Shown: positions 44,376 through 51,911 of the stretch, one piece after another | Layout: each line of letters starts with the position of its first letter | Position numbering within the stretch: position 1 is the stretch's first letter | Assembly (NCBI RefSeq): GCF_003569045.1 | Contig: NZ_BFCB01000002.1 | Span: forward strand, 1 to 64,000 | Length of the DNA stretch: 64,000 nt | Direction of reading: 5' to 3' | DNA from: Aggregatilinea lenta | Lineage (GTDB): Bacteria > Chloroflexota > Anaerolineae > Aggregatilineales > Aggregatilineaceae | Made by a program: the position numbers and the translations under genes | The notes under the pieces: model-generated | Told to the model about the DNA's origin: nothing | What the model saw: the letters and a program-made list of their open reading frames with translations, nothing else | The model's database searches: none

Positions 44376-44680
44376 TGCATGTATAACGCACCCGGCCTGA
44401 TAGTCATCGTCTATGGCCGGGGGCGGGAATGGGCCCCGAACGAATTCAAGGGCAATTTGCAGGCGTTCTTCTTCCCAATGCCGTCATCACGCTTATCGCG
44501 CGTTTTGCGGGCGGCGAGATCACGTCCAAAGTGCTGGTTAACTTCGGCTACGCGCTGCCCGCGGTGGTAGCCACCACGTCGCTGGGCGTCTACCTGAGTA
44601 TCAAGGTCAGCTCGCGCACCTTCGACCGGCTGGTGCTGGCACTGCTGGCGCTCACCGGGGCATGGCTGCTGCTCTCATAA
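44376..44680 (+). pseudogene. Frameshifted C-terminal fragment of a TauE/SafE-type membrane permease
   Basis: Two overlapping plus-strand frames join into one protein end. The first reads APGLIVIVYGRGREW, then FKGNLQAFFFP. After a frameshift near 44470-44480 the second continues NAVITLIARFAGGEITSKV, then GYALPAVVATTSLGVYLSIK and DRLVLALLALTGAWLLLS. The GLIVIVYGRG/QAFF block and closing helix match sulfite-exporter TauE/SafE-family proteins. The N-terminal two thirds are missing. It is a decayed remnant. Confidence 0.6.
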
Positions 44681-44821
44681 TCGGCGTGCCAGCCACTACA
44701 AAACAACTATCCCCGCTGCGGGGGAACGGGAATAGTTGCGTCGTAAAGCTGCCTGAATAACAGCAGCTATTACGCAGGGATAGAGCTGCCTCCGGTTGGA
44801 CAAATGATGAATTACCCGGCA

Positions 44822-44853
44822 GCAGTTGGGCGATGCGTGCATCGCCCAACTGC
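44822..44853. repeat. REP-like perfect palindrome
   Basis: Perfect 15-bp arms around a 2-base loop, with core GGGCGATGC/GCATCGCCC. It shares the GGGCGAT/ATCGCCC core with the palindrome at 50370-50397. The rest of 44681-44988 holds a further imperfect inverted repeat around 44702-44738 and a C-rich stretch near 44904-44950 that resembles part of the MITE-like element; no gene is seen. Confidence 0.6.
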
Positions 44854-44988
44854 AAATCCATCCGTTGACTTCGGCGTCGCTGAACTAAGAAGCCGCTTGA
44901 GACCCCCCATCCCCGGCCCTTCCCCTGTGAAGAGGGAGGGGTTTGGGGTGGGGATAAACACGAATCGACGTCACTTTTCAAATGGTTT

Positions 44989-46506
44989 CTAAGCCGCGTA
45001 TCCGGCCTCGGACGTCTTCGCGAACAGTTCCGGCAGCGAGAGGTTGGCCCACGGCACGAAGCGATCCATGTCCAGGCCCACCGCCTGCGCCACGCCGCGC
45101 CCGTAGTCGGGATCGGCCTTGTAGCAGTGCACGAGCTGGCGCGCGATGATGCGCTCCGGCACGCCCGCCATCGCTTCGGCCAGATTGCAGAACAACTGCG
45201 TCTTCTGGTCGGCGCCCATCAACCGGAACAGCGCACCCGGCTGGCTGTAGTAGTCCCCGTCATCGCGGTGATTATAGCGATCCGCGTCGCCGGAGATCTT
45301 CAGCGGCGGTTCGAGATAACGCGGATCTTCCGTCGGGCCGCCCATGCTGTTCGGCTCGTAGTTGACCGCGCCGCCAAAATTACCGTCGAAGCGCATGTGC
45401 CCGTCGCGGTGGTAGGTCTGCACGTCCGCGTGCGCGTGGTTCACCGGCAGCGCGGCGTAGTTCGCGCCGATGCGGTAGCGGTGTGCGTCCGCGTAGGACA
45501 TGATACGCGCCTGCAACATCTTGTCCGGCGAGAAGCTGATGCCGGGCACGATGTTCGACGGCTCGAATGCGGCCTGCTCGATCTCCGCGAAGTAGTTCTC
45601 CGGGTTGCGGTTTAGCTCCATCACGCCGATCTCCACCAGCGGATAGTCCGCGTGCGGCCAGACTTTGGTCAGGTCGAAGGGGTTAATGTGGTAGGTTTCG
45701 GCTTCGGCTTCCGGCATGATCTGCGCGTAGACGCGCCACGTCGGGTAATCGCCGCGCTCGATCGAATCGAACAGGTCGCGCTGGGCGCTTTCGCGGTCGG
45801 CCCCGACAATTTGCGCGGCCTCCGCGTTGGTCCAGTTCCGGATGCCCTGCTGCGTCTTGAAGTGCAGCTTGATCCAGAAACGCTCGTTGTCCGCATTGAT
45901 GAAGCTATACGTGTGGCTGCTGAAGCCATGCACGAAGCGGTAGCCCTGTGGCAGGCCGCGATCACTGAACAGGATCGTCACCTGATGCAGGCTTTCGGGC
46001 GAGAGCGACCAGAAGTCCCACATGGCGGTCGCGGAGCGCATATTCGTCCTGGGATCGCGCTTCTGCGTGTGGATGAAGTCGCTAAACTTGTAGGGGTCGC
46101 GCACGAAGAACACGGGCGTATTGTTGCCCACCATGTCCCAGTTGCCCTCTTCGGTGTAGAACTTGACGGCGAACCCGCGCACGTCCCGTTCCGCATCGGC
46201 AGCGCCGCGCTCACCCGCGACAGTCGAGAATCGGGCCAGGCAGGGGGTCTGCTTGCCCACTTCGGAGAACACCTTCGCCTTCGAATAGGTGGTAATGTCG
46301 TTGGTGATCGTAAACGTGCCGAACGCGCCGGAGCCTTTGGCGTGCACCACGCGTTCCGGCACGCGCTCGCGGTTGAAGGTCGCCATCTTCTCCAGAAGCT
46401 GGTAATCCTGCATCAAGAGCGGACCTCGCGCGCCCGCCGTCAGGGAGTTTTGGTTGTCGCCAATGGGGTTTCCGTGCGCGGTTGTCAGTTGTTTCTTGTC
46501 AGCCAT
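44989..46506 (-). CDS. katA: Monofunctional heme catalase
   Basis: 505-residue small-subunit catalase that converts hydrogen peroxide to water and oxygen in the cytoplasm. The active site is intact: His in [13 protein letters not shown], Asn in [11 protein letters not shown] and the proximal heme Tyr in [14 protein letters not shown]. The catalase core blocks [16 protein letters not shown] and [18 protein letters not shown] are well kept. Standard length, with no flavodoxin-like C-terminal domain. It is divergent from oxyR; the shared 135-base gap carries an OxyR box (46590-46626), so peroxide induction is expected. Confidence 0.96.
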   Translation of the reverse strand: MADKKQLTTAHGNPIGDNQNSLTAGARGPLLMQDYQLLEKMATFNRERVPERVVHAKGSGAFGTFTITNDITTYSKAKVFSEVGKQTPCLARFSTVAGERGAADAERDVRGFAVKFYTEEGNWDMVGNNTPVFFVRDPYKFSDFIHTQKRDPRTNMRSATAMWDFWSLSPESLHQVTILFSDRGLPQGYRFVHGFSSHTYSFINADNERFWIKLHFKTQQGIRNWTNAEAAQIVGADRESAQRDLFDSIERGDYPTWRVYAQIMPEAEAETYHINPFDLTKVWPHADYPLVEIGVMELNRNPENYFAEIEQAAFEPSNIVPGISFSPDKMLQARIMSYADAHRYRIGANYAALPVNHAHADVQTYHRDGHMRFDGNFGGAVNYEPNSMGGPTEDPRYLEPPLKISGDADRYNHRDDGDYYSQPGALFRLMGADQKTQLFCNLAEAMAGVPERIIARQLVHCYKADPDYGRGVAQAVGLDMDRFVPWANLSLPELFAKTSEAGYAA

Positions 46507-46561
46507 CGTTATCTACCATCCTCCATCTGCACCAAATGGGCCGGTGACATATACAACTTCA

Positions 46562-46626
46562 TTGTACTCCCCCAATCCATAGGCGTATAATATAAATCCT
46601 CTATGTTATACATAGGTTATACCTAT
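46562..46626 (+). promoter_or_regulatory. oxyR promoter with OxyR tetramer site
   Basis: Promoter TTGTAC (46562-46567), 18-base spacer, TATAAT (46586-46591). ATAGGTTATACCTAT (46612-46626) fits the OxyR half-site consensus ATAGnTnnnAnCTAT at every fixed position. Exactly 7 bases before it lies a second, weaker half-site (46590-46604, ending CTAT), reproducing the two-site tetramer layout. It overlaps the oxyR transcription start, which predicts autorepression, and lies in front of the catalase gene on the other strand. Confidence 0.8.
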
Positions 46627-46641
46627 CGCACTGGGTGGATC

Positions 46642-47568
46642 ATGGAACTTCACCAGCTCGTCTATTTCGTGGCGATTGCCGAAACCGGCAGCTTCAGCCG
46701 GGCGGCGGAGCGCTGCAACGTGGCGCAGCCATCGATTAGCCAGCAGATCATGAAGCTGGAGCAGGAACTGGACGTGACGCTGTTCGACCGACTGAGCCGC
46801 CGCGTCGTGCTGACCAACGCCGGGCGCCTGCTGCTGCCCCACGCCAACCGGATTCTGGCGGAGGCGCAGGAGATCAAGCGCGGGCTGAGCGAGAACCTGG
46901 ACGACGGTCACGGGGAACTGGCAGTGGGCTTCATCCCCACGGTGTCGCCGTTCGTGCTGCCGGGCGTGATCAAGCGCTTCGGCGAGCAGTTCCCGCACGC
47001 GGCGCTGACCGTGCGCGAGGACCTGACCGAGACGCTGATCCAGGACCTGATCGACGGCACGCTCGACGTGGGCATCGTGAGCCTGCCGATCCACAACTCG
47101 CTGGTCCACACCGAGGAGCTGCTCAGCGAGCCGCTGCTGGTCGCGTCGTCGCGCAAGTACGACATCGTCAACTGGGCATCGATCCGGGTCAAAGCACTGG
47201 ACGATTTCCCGTTCATTGCGCTCAACGAGGTGCACTGCCTGGGGGAGCAGGTGCAGGCGTTTTGCTACCAGCAGAATCTGAACGTGCAGATCGTGTGCCA
47301 CACGGCGCAGCTTTCGACCGTGCAGAACTGCATCGCGCTGGGATTGGGCGTGTCGCTGGTTCCGCAGGCGCTGGCCCTCAGCGACACGTCTGACAACATC
47401 GTTTACCGCGTACTGAGCGACGCCGTGCCGCACCGGCAGATCGCCGCCGCAACGCGTCGGGGGCGCTCGCAGTCCACCCTCGCGCAGCGGTTCATCGCCC
47501 TGGTGCGCGAGGAATACCCGACAACGCGCCAGAGGAAGGACACACCGCAGATCCGCGCGACCGCATAA
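46642..47568 (+). CDS. oxyR: OxyR peroxide-sensing LysR-family regulator
   Basis: 308-residue cytoplasmic regulator. The LysR winged helix is at 1-60 (LHQLVYFVAIAETGSFSRAA, AQPSISQQIMKLEQEL). In the effector domain the redox pair falls at Cys199 and Cys208 (HCLGEQVQAFC), the same numbers and spacing as in Escherichia coli OxyR, where they form the peroxide-induced disulfide. The frame opens at 46603, but ATG 46642 after GGTGG is the family start. It is divergent from catalase with an exact OxyR box between them, so function is well supported. Confidence 0.94.
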   Translation: MELHQLVYFVAIAETGSFSRAAERCNVAQPSISQQIMKLEQELDVTLFDRLSRRVVLTNAGRLLLPHANRILAEAQEIKRGLSENLDDGHGELAVGFIPTVSPFVLPGVIKRFGEQFPHAALTVREDLTETLIQDLIDGTLDVGIVSLPIHNSLVHTEELLSEPLLVASSRKYDIVNWASIRVKALDDFPFIALNEVHCLGEQVQAFCYQQNLNVQIVCHTAQLSTVQNCIALGLGVSLVPQALALSDTSDNIVYRVLSDAVPHRQIAAATRRGRSQSTLAQRFIALVREEYPTTRQRKDTPQIRATA

Positions 47569-47947
47569 CGGGGAACGGTGAGCCTGGATAACACGAGGGC
47601 GGTGGTGTGTAAGCCGAACGGCGAGCGGTACGATCCATCGTCGGGGTTCGGGTCCACGGGCGACGGCGCACGGTGCACCTTAATCGTGCAGTGGCAGACC
47701 AGCTCACCGGCGAAGCCGGTACGTGAGGTCCCACAGTTGTCGGGATCGGCGTGAGGGTGGAAAATATTAAGGAGCAGCAGTGTTCAACGGGTTGGCAAGC
47801 CGCGCAGCCAGCCGTACAGATCGGATCGATACAACCTTGAAACGTGAGTGCGGGACAGGCTGATTGTGTCCGGCAAAGGACAGCGTGGGCTGATCCTGTT
47901 CCACCGCCTGATCGCCAACCCAAGCCGCTCGTTCTTCCGGAGACCTA
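47569..47947. other. Intergenic region without recognised feature
   Basis: 379 bases between oxyR and the FMN/iron-sulfur gene. I see no tRNA, no terminator with a T-run and no recognisable gene. A GTG at 47780 with AAGGAG in front opens a 27-codon frame, too short and featureless to call. Confidence 0.5.
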
Positions 47948-49153
47948 ATGGCCCACGCGCCTGCCCGACCGGCCAAGCCACCCCGCACAAGGAACAATTC
48001 CCGCCTGCGGAACGCGCTGATCGTTTTCATTTTGCTCGCCGCATGGCTGTACGGGTTCACCACCACCCGCGCCGACATCGCGCCACTGGTCCCAAACGTA
48101 CTACCCAGCGCGCATACGGTGGTCAAGAATGGCGACATTTTCATCGCCTATGACGCCGACCACGCCGTCGTCGGGTATGCTGCCACAGCAGATGCGACCG
48201 GCTATGGCGGGCCAGTGACCCTGTTGGTTGGCGTCGATCCGGACGGTCAGATCGCGGGCATCCAGGTGGTCGAGCAGCACGAAACGCCCGGCTTCTACAC
48301 GCTGCTGCGCGACAACCGTTTCGTTCAGAAGTTTCTGGGGTCGAGGCTGGACCAGCCGCTCGTCCTGGGCGAAGATGTAGACGGCGTGAGCGGCGCGTCA
48401 CTCAGCGCCAGCGCGGTCGCCTCCGCCATCTGGCGCTCGGTCGAAAAGATCCGAGCTGGAACAAATAAGCCCGTCTCCGCCCCGGTGCAGTTCGGCCTGC
48501 CGGAAGTGACCCTGGCGGCGCTTTTTGCGGCCAGCCTCCTGCTGCCCCGGCTGCGTAAGGCGCGCCACAAGCACACCCTGCGCTGGGCGATCATGGTCGT
48601 CAGCCTCGTGATCCTGGGTTTCACGTATAACAAACCGCTGACCATCGCCAACTTTGCGTCGCTGCTGGCGGGCTACTGGCCTACGTGGCAGACGCACCTG
48701 TACTGGTATCTCGTGTTAGGCGGATCGATCGGCGTCGTGCTGTTCAGCGGCAAAAACATGTACTGCAGCTCGATCTGTCCCTTCGGGGCCGCGCAGGAAT
48801 GCTGCGCCCGGCTCGGTGCCGCGCGGCCTTTCAACGATCCCGACTATAACCCGGTCATGTCACGCCGGATGCGCTGGGTGCCCCGCTGGCTGGCCGTGCT
48901 CGCGCTGGCGCTGGGCCTCGCGTTCCGCCAACCCGGCGCTGCCAGCTACGAGCCGTTCGGTACACTGTTCACGCTGAACGCCAGTTTCGTCCCGTGGGCG
49001 CTGCTCATCGTCGTGCTGTTCGCCTCGGTGCTCGTCCTGCGGCCCTTCTGCACCTACCTCTGCCCGGTAAAACCGGCGCTGGAATTCGTTCTATTCGCGC
49101 GCAACCGAGTGAGGTGGCTATGGCAGACCCGGACGATCGTATTTCACCCGTGA
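47948..49153 (+). CDS. FMN-binding, 4Fe-4S membrane protein (NosR/NirI-RnfG-like)
   Basis: 401 residues. One N-terminal helix (about 22-40), then an extracytoplasmic FMN-binding domain (about 70-165) ending in DGVSGASLSASAVASAI; the SGAS motif is where relatives bind FMN covalently through Thr or Ser. Next come several membrane helices and two cysteine clusters, CSSICPFGAAQECC and CTYLCP, fitting a polyferredoxin-type 4Fe-4S module. The layout is that of NosR/NirI-like electron-transfer proteins, but shorter. It probably passes electrons across the membrane to an unknown acceptor; no nos or nir genes are present. It overlaps the next small gene by 34 bases. Confidence 0.85.
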   Translation: MAHAPARPAKPPRTRNNSRLRNALIVFILLAAWLYGFTTTRADIAPLVPNVLPSAHTVVKNGDIFIAYDADHAVVGYAATADATGYGGPVTLLVGVDPDGQIAGIQVVEQHETPGFYTLLRDNRFVQKFLGSRLDQPLVLGEDVDGVSGASLSASAVASAIWRSVEKIRAGTNKPVSAPVQFGLPEVTLAALFAASLLLPRLRKARHKHTLRWAIMVVSLVILGFTYNKPLTIANFASLLAGYWPTWQTHLYWYLVLGGSIGVVLFSGKNMYCSSICPFGAAQECCARLGAARPFNDPDYNPVMSRRMRWVPRWLAVLALALGLAFRQPGAASYEPFGTLFTLNASFVPWALLIVVLFASVLVLRPFCTYLCPVKPALEFVLFARNRVRWLWQTRTIVFHP

Positions 49154-49296
49154 GGCCGCGCCAGGCACTTAACTTCTTCGTCGGGCTGTGCATCATCCTG
49201 GTGCTGATCATCCTGATCAGCCAGTACGCGGACGAGCGCACGCACCGGGATGAAATCTACCTGCGGCACGGTGTCGCGCAGGCTGCCGAGCGCTGA
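49120..49296 (+). CDS. Small single-helix membrane protein
   Basis: 58 residues. ATG 49120 is preceded by GAGGTG and lies inside the end of the FMN/4Fe-4S gene in another frame. One clear transmembrane helix (LNFFVGLCIILVLIILIS, about 17-35) sits between a charged N-terminus and a polar C-terminal tail. The overlap and tight spacing suggest co-translation and a partner role in the same membrane complex. No family is recognised. Its stop lies in a perfect 12-bp palindrome CGCTGATCAGCG (49291-49302). Confidence 0.6.
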   Translation: MADPDDRISPVRPRQALNFFVGLCIILVLIILISQYADERTHRDEIYLRHGVAQAAER

Positions 49297-49434
49297 TCAG
49301 CGTTCTCCGGTGGAGCCGGGTGCTTCCAGGTTACCCACCACCGGTGGCAGCGTGTCCAGCGGCTCCTCTCTGATCAGCGTCACGTCGTGATCGCGTCACA
49401 TGATGGGCCTGACTGGGTGCGCAGCGGGAACCGT

Positions 49435-49457
49435 GGGGCGTATAGGGTATACGCCCC
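49435..49457. terminator. Hairpin downstream of GATase-like gene
   Basis: Perfect 10-bp arms GGGGCGTATA and TATACGCCCC with a 3-base loop. It lies 20 bases beyond the stop of the minus-strand gene ending at 49478. No T-run on either strand; termination is only probable. Confidence 0.45.
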
Positions 49458-49477
49458 TGCTCCGCCGTGCCCGGTGT

Positions 49478-50233
49478 CTAGCGGCGGCCCGCCAGCCACT
49501 CGATCGACTGGATCCACAGGCGGCGATAGCCCTCCCACTGCGCGAACGGCTCCGGGCACCAGTGCGGCCCGATGTCCGACGCCCACGCGAGTGTGCGACC
49601 GCGCCCATAGCCGCGCGCCGCCAGCAGCGGGTAGCCCTGCACGGTCGCCAGCAGGCGCGCGTCCGGCTTCAGCGCCAGCTCGTTGAAGCCCAACAGCACC
49701 GGCCACTCGCCCTCGAACCCGTCCAGGATCGGGTGTGCGGGCTCGACCACGACCGGCTGCGCGCCCTCCGGCGTCTCGATGCGATCGTCGAAAGTCATGA
49801 TCTGCACGGGCAATATTTCCTCGACGGGGGTGCGATAGAACTTGGCCGCCGCGCCGATCCCCGCGAACGAATAGTAGCCGCCGCACATCAGCAGCCCGCC
49901 GCCTTGGTTCACCCATTCGCGCAGCAGCACGAGGCGGTTGGGCGAGGTCTGGCCGCGCTGCCACGTATCGGGGTGCATCAGCAGCGAGTACGCGCCGATA
50001 TCGCTCAGGATCACGGCGTCGTAAGCGTCCAGTGCGTCCAGCGTCTGCGGGAAGGTCTGGCTCGCCAGGTGGCTCGGAATGTGCGTGAGTTCGATCTCGG
50101 ACCCATCCAGGGCCTGCTGGAAGTACGCGAGGCCGGTTTCGTAGGTCGCGGTCGTCATGTAGTCGAAGCCCTTGTAGTGCGTCGTGGACATCATCCACGA
50201 TTCACCGGCCAGCAGCACGCGCAAAGCAGTCAT
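49478..50233 (-). CDS. Glutamine-amidotransferase-fold protein (PF07090-like)
   Basis: 251 residues. It begins LRVLLAGESWMMSTTHYKG and continues YDAVILSDIGAYSLLMHPD, then WVNQGGGLLMCGGYYSFAGI and RTLAWASDIGPHWCPEPFAQWEGYR (read as separate blocks). This matches the putative class-I glutamine-amidotransferase-like family that occurs in sugar catabolic loci (PF07090). The Cys of LMCGGYYSF is the nucleophile-elbow position. The catalytic role in this family is not established. It sits directly upstream of the isomerase copy B on the same strand but 230 bases away, on the far side of a REP-like palindrome. Confidence 0.8.
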   Translation of the reverse strand: MTALRVLLAGESWMMSTTHYKGFDYMTTATYETGLAYFQQALDGSEIELTHIPSHLASQTFPQTLDALDAYDAVILSDIGAYSLLMHPDTWQRGQTSPNRLVLLREWVNQGGGLLMCGGYYSFAGIGAAAKFYRTPVEEILPVQIMTFDDRIETPEGAQPVVVEPAHPILDGFEGEWPVLLGFNELALKPDARLLATVQGYPLLAARGYGRGRTLAWASDIGPHWCPEPFAQWEGYRRLWIQSIEWLAGRR

Positions 50234-50369
50234 GGCGTTTCCTTTCGAGGTCCGACAGCGTCACATGGCGATGATTGTACCCGGACGACCCCAACCGCGC
50301 CTTGAGAACACGCAGGGGGTGGGCTTGCCTCACCCGGTTTTTCGCCCGGCAGCCCTCCGGCACATACAC

Positions 50370-50397
50370 GTAGGGGCGATTCACGAATCGCCCCTAC
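50370..50397. repeat. REP-like perfect palindrome
   Basis: Perfect 13-bp arms (GTAGGGGCGATTC and its complement) around AC. It lies in the gap between isomerase copy B (ends 50464) and the GATase-like gene. Its GGGCGAT core is shared with 44822-44853. Such palindromes are commonly dispersed in intergenic DNA of large bacterial genomes. Confidence 0.65.
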
Positions 50398-50463
50398 ACA
50401 CAACATCCCTGTATTGCTTTTTCTTCTTGCTAACGGCTAATCGCTAACCGCTATTGGCTGCTT

Positions 50464-51879
50464 TTAACGATGTCGGTACGTCTCCCAGCCAAAATACGTC
50501 TCGAACGCCTCGGCCAGCACGTCGGCGGCGTAGGCGGTGGTCATGGCCGCGTGATGCTCGAAGCCGTTCTTGCAGATGTAGCGCAGCAGGTCTTGCAGGC
50601 CGTCCACGCGCACGACCGCGCGGCTGCCGAACGTGTCCAGCGGATCGTCCACGAAGGCGCCGTTGCCCACGTAGGCGCGGATCTTGCCGTGCTTGTCGTC
50701 AGTGGTGATGCGCGCGAAGCCGAACGGCCCGGCGGGCGTGCGCCCTGCGACCGTGCCATACGTGTTTTCCGTGCCCAGCGTCGTCGCCAGGATCTCGGCG
50801 TTCGCCATCTTGACTTCACCGAAAAACGACTTGGCCCAGTTGCCGCAGTGGAACAGCACGCACTGGTCCGGGTCGCTGCCGTAGTTGTTGTTCCAGTCCA
50901 CCAGCGCCGCCGGATGTCCGGTTGCCAGTTGCAGTGCGTACATCGACGCCGTGCCGGTGATGTCCACCTCACACGCGCTGGGCATAAACTTTTCGCTCAT
51001 CAGGCTCATGATCGTGCAGACGTTCACGCCGTAATTGTGCTGCAGCGAGTCCCAGCACTGGATCGCGGTCGCGTCGAGATCCAGGTCGTTCATCCAGTCT
51101 TCGATCACGACGCCGAGCTTGGCCTGCCTGACCAGCGCGGGCGCGGGGACCTGCTGCGTCGGCACGTAGGCCATCACCGTGTCGAGCTTGGCCCTCACGC
51201 GCGCGTCGTCGTCCGGCAGCTTGCCGATCATGCCCAGGATTTGCGACAGGTCGATGCTCTGCACACTAATCCCGAACGATTGCAGCAGCTTTTCGCTGAA
51301 GCGCGTGGTGTTGAAATTATTCGGGCGCGCGCCGATGGAGCCAAGGCGGGCGGACTTCATGCCCCGCACCACGCGGCACACGCCGACGAACTTCGCCAGA
51401 TCGGCCTTGAAGGCGTCCGTGTTCGGATACACCGTGTGCTCGGACGTGACGCTGAACGGGTAGTCGTACTGGTACAGGTTGTTGCAGACCGAAATCTTGC
51501 CGCAGAACGCGTCGCGGCGGCGTTCCAGGTTGAACTTATCCAGGTCGTCGGGGAACGCTTGCACCAGGATCGGCACGTGCAGGCCGGAGAGCTTGATCGA
51601 CTCCGCGACGCCCTTTTCGTCGCCGAAGTTCGGCAGGCTCACCAGGATGCCGTCGATCTCGCGGGCGTGCTCGTGGAACAGCGCGCCGCACTTCTTGGCG
51701 TGCTCCCACGTCTCGACCGCGCCGTACGGCGTGTCTTCCGGCGTGAGCGTCACGACGCCGATGTTCATCTCGTCCAGCACGGCCAGCAGGCTGCTGCGAC
51801 CCTCGGTAATCAGAACGTCCGGGAAAAAGTCTCGGTTGCCAACGATAACGCCAAGCGTGATTTTAGAAGGGGTGCTCAC
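50464..51879 (-). CDS. L-fucose/L-arabinose isomerase family protein (copy B)
   Basis: 471 residues, exactly the length of copy A (12597-14012) and similar along its whole extent. Shared blocks include [74 protein letters not shown] and [13 protein letters not shown]. The likely start is GTG 51879 with GAGGAG before it; the frame opens at 51909, inside the kinase gene end. It is the last gene of the SorC/DUF2291/transporter/transketolase operon. It probably isomerises the sugar imported by that transporter; the substrate is unknown and may differ from that of copy A. Confidence 0.87.
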   Translation of the reverse strand: MSTPSKITLGVIVGNRDFFPDVLITEGRSSLLAVLDEMNIGVVTLTPEDTPYGAVETWEHAKKCGALFHEHAREIDGILVSLPNFGDEKGVAESIKLSGLHVPILVQAFPDDLDKFNLERRRDAFCGKISVCNNLYQYDYPFSVTSEHTVYPNTDAFKADLAKFVGVCRVVRGMKSARLGSIGARPNNFNTTRFSEKLLQSFGISVQSIDLSQILGMIGKLPDDDARVRAKLDTVMAYVPTQQVPAPALVRQAKLGVVIEDWMNDLDLDATAIQCWDSLQHNYGVNVCTIMSLMSEKFMPSACEVDITGTASMYALQLATGHPAALVDWNNNYGSDPDQCVLFHCGNWAKSFFGEVKMANAEILATTLGTENTYGTVAGRTPAGPFGFARITTDDKHGKIRAYVGNGAFVDDPLDTFGSRAVVRVDGLQDLLRYICKNGFEHHAAMTTAYAADVLAEAFETYFGWETYRHR

Positions 51880-51911
51880 AGGAATCTCCTCGAACCATTT
51901 CAGGCCCAAAT

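Noticed and set aside
44900-44955. C-rich and G-rich stretch as a further complete MITE-like copy
   Set aside because: It resembles the central part of the 126-bp element but lacks both ends, so it is mentioned only as a possible remnant.
47660-47740. tRNA-like stem at CCGGCGAAGCCGG
   Set aside because: Only one arm-like hairpin is present; no acceptor stem, anticodon arm or T-loop can be folded around it.
47780-47863. 27-codon frame starting GTG after AAGGAG, before the FMN/4Fe-4S gene
   Set aside because: It has a good ribosome-binding site but is too short, with no attenuator structure or runs of a regulatory codon, to call a leader peptide.
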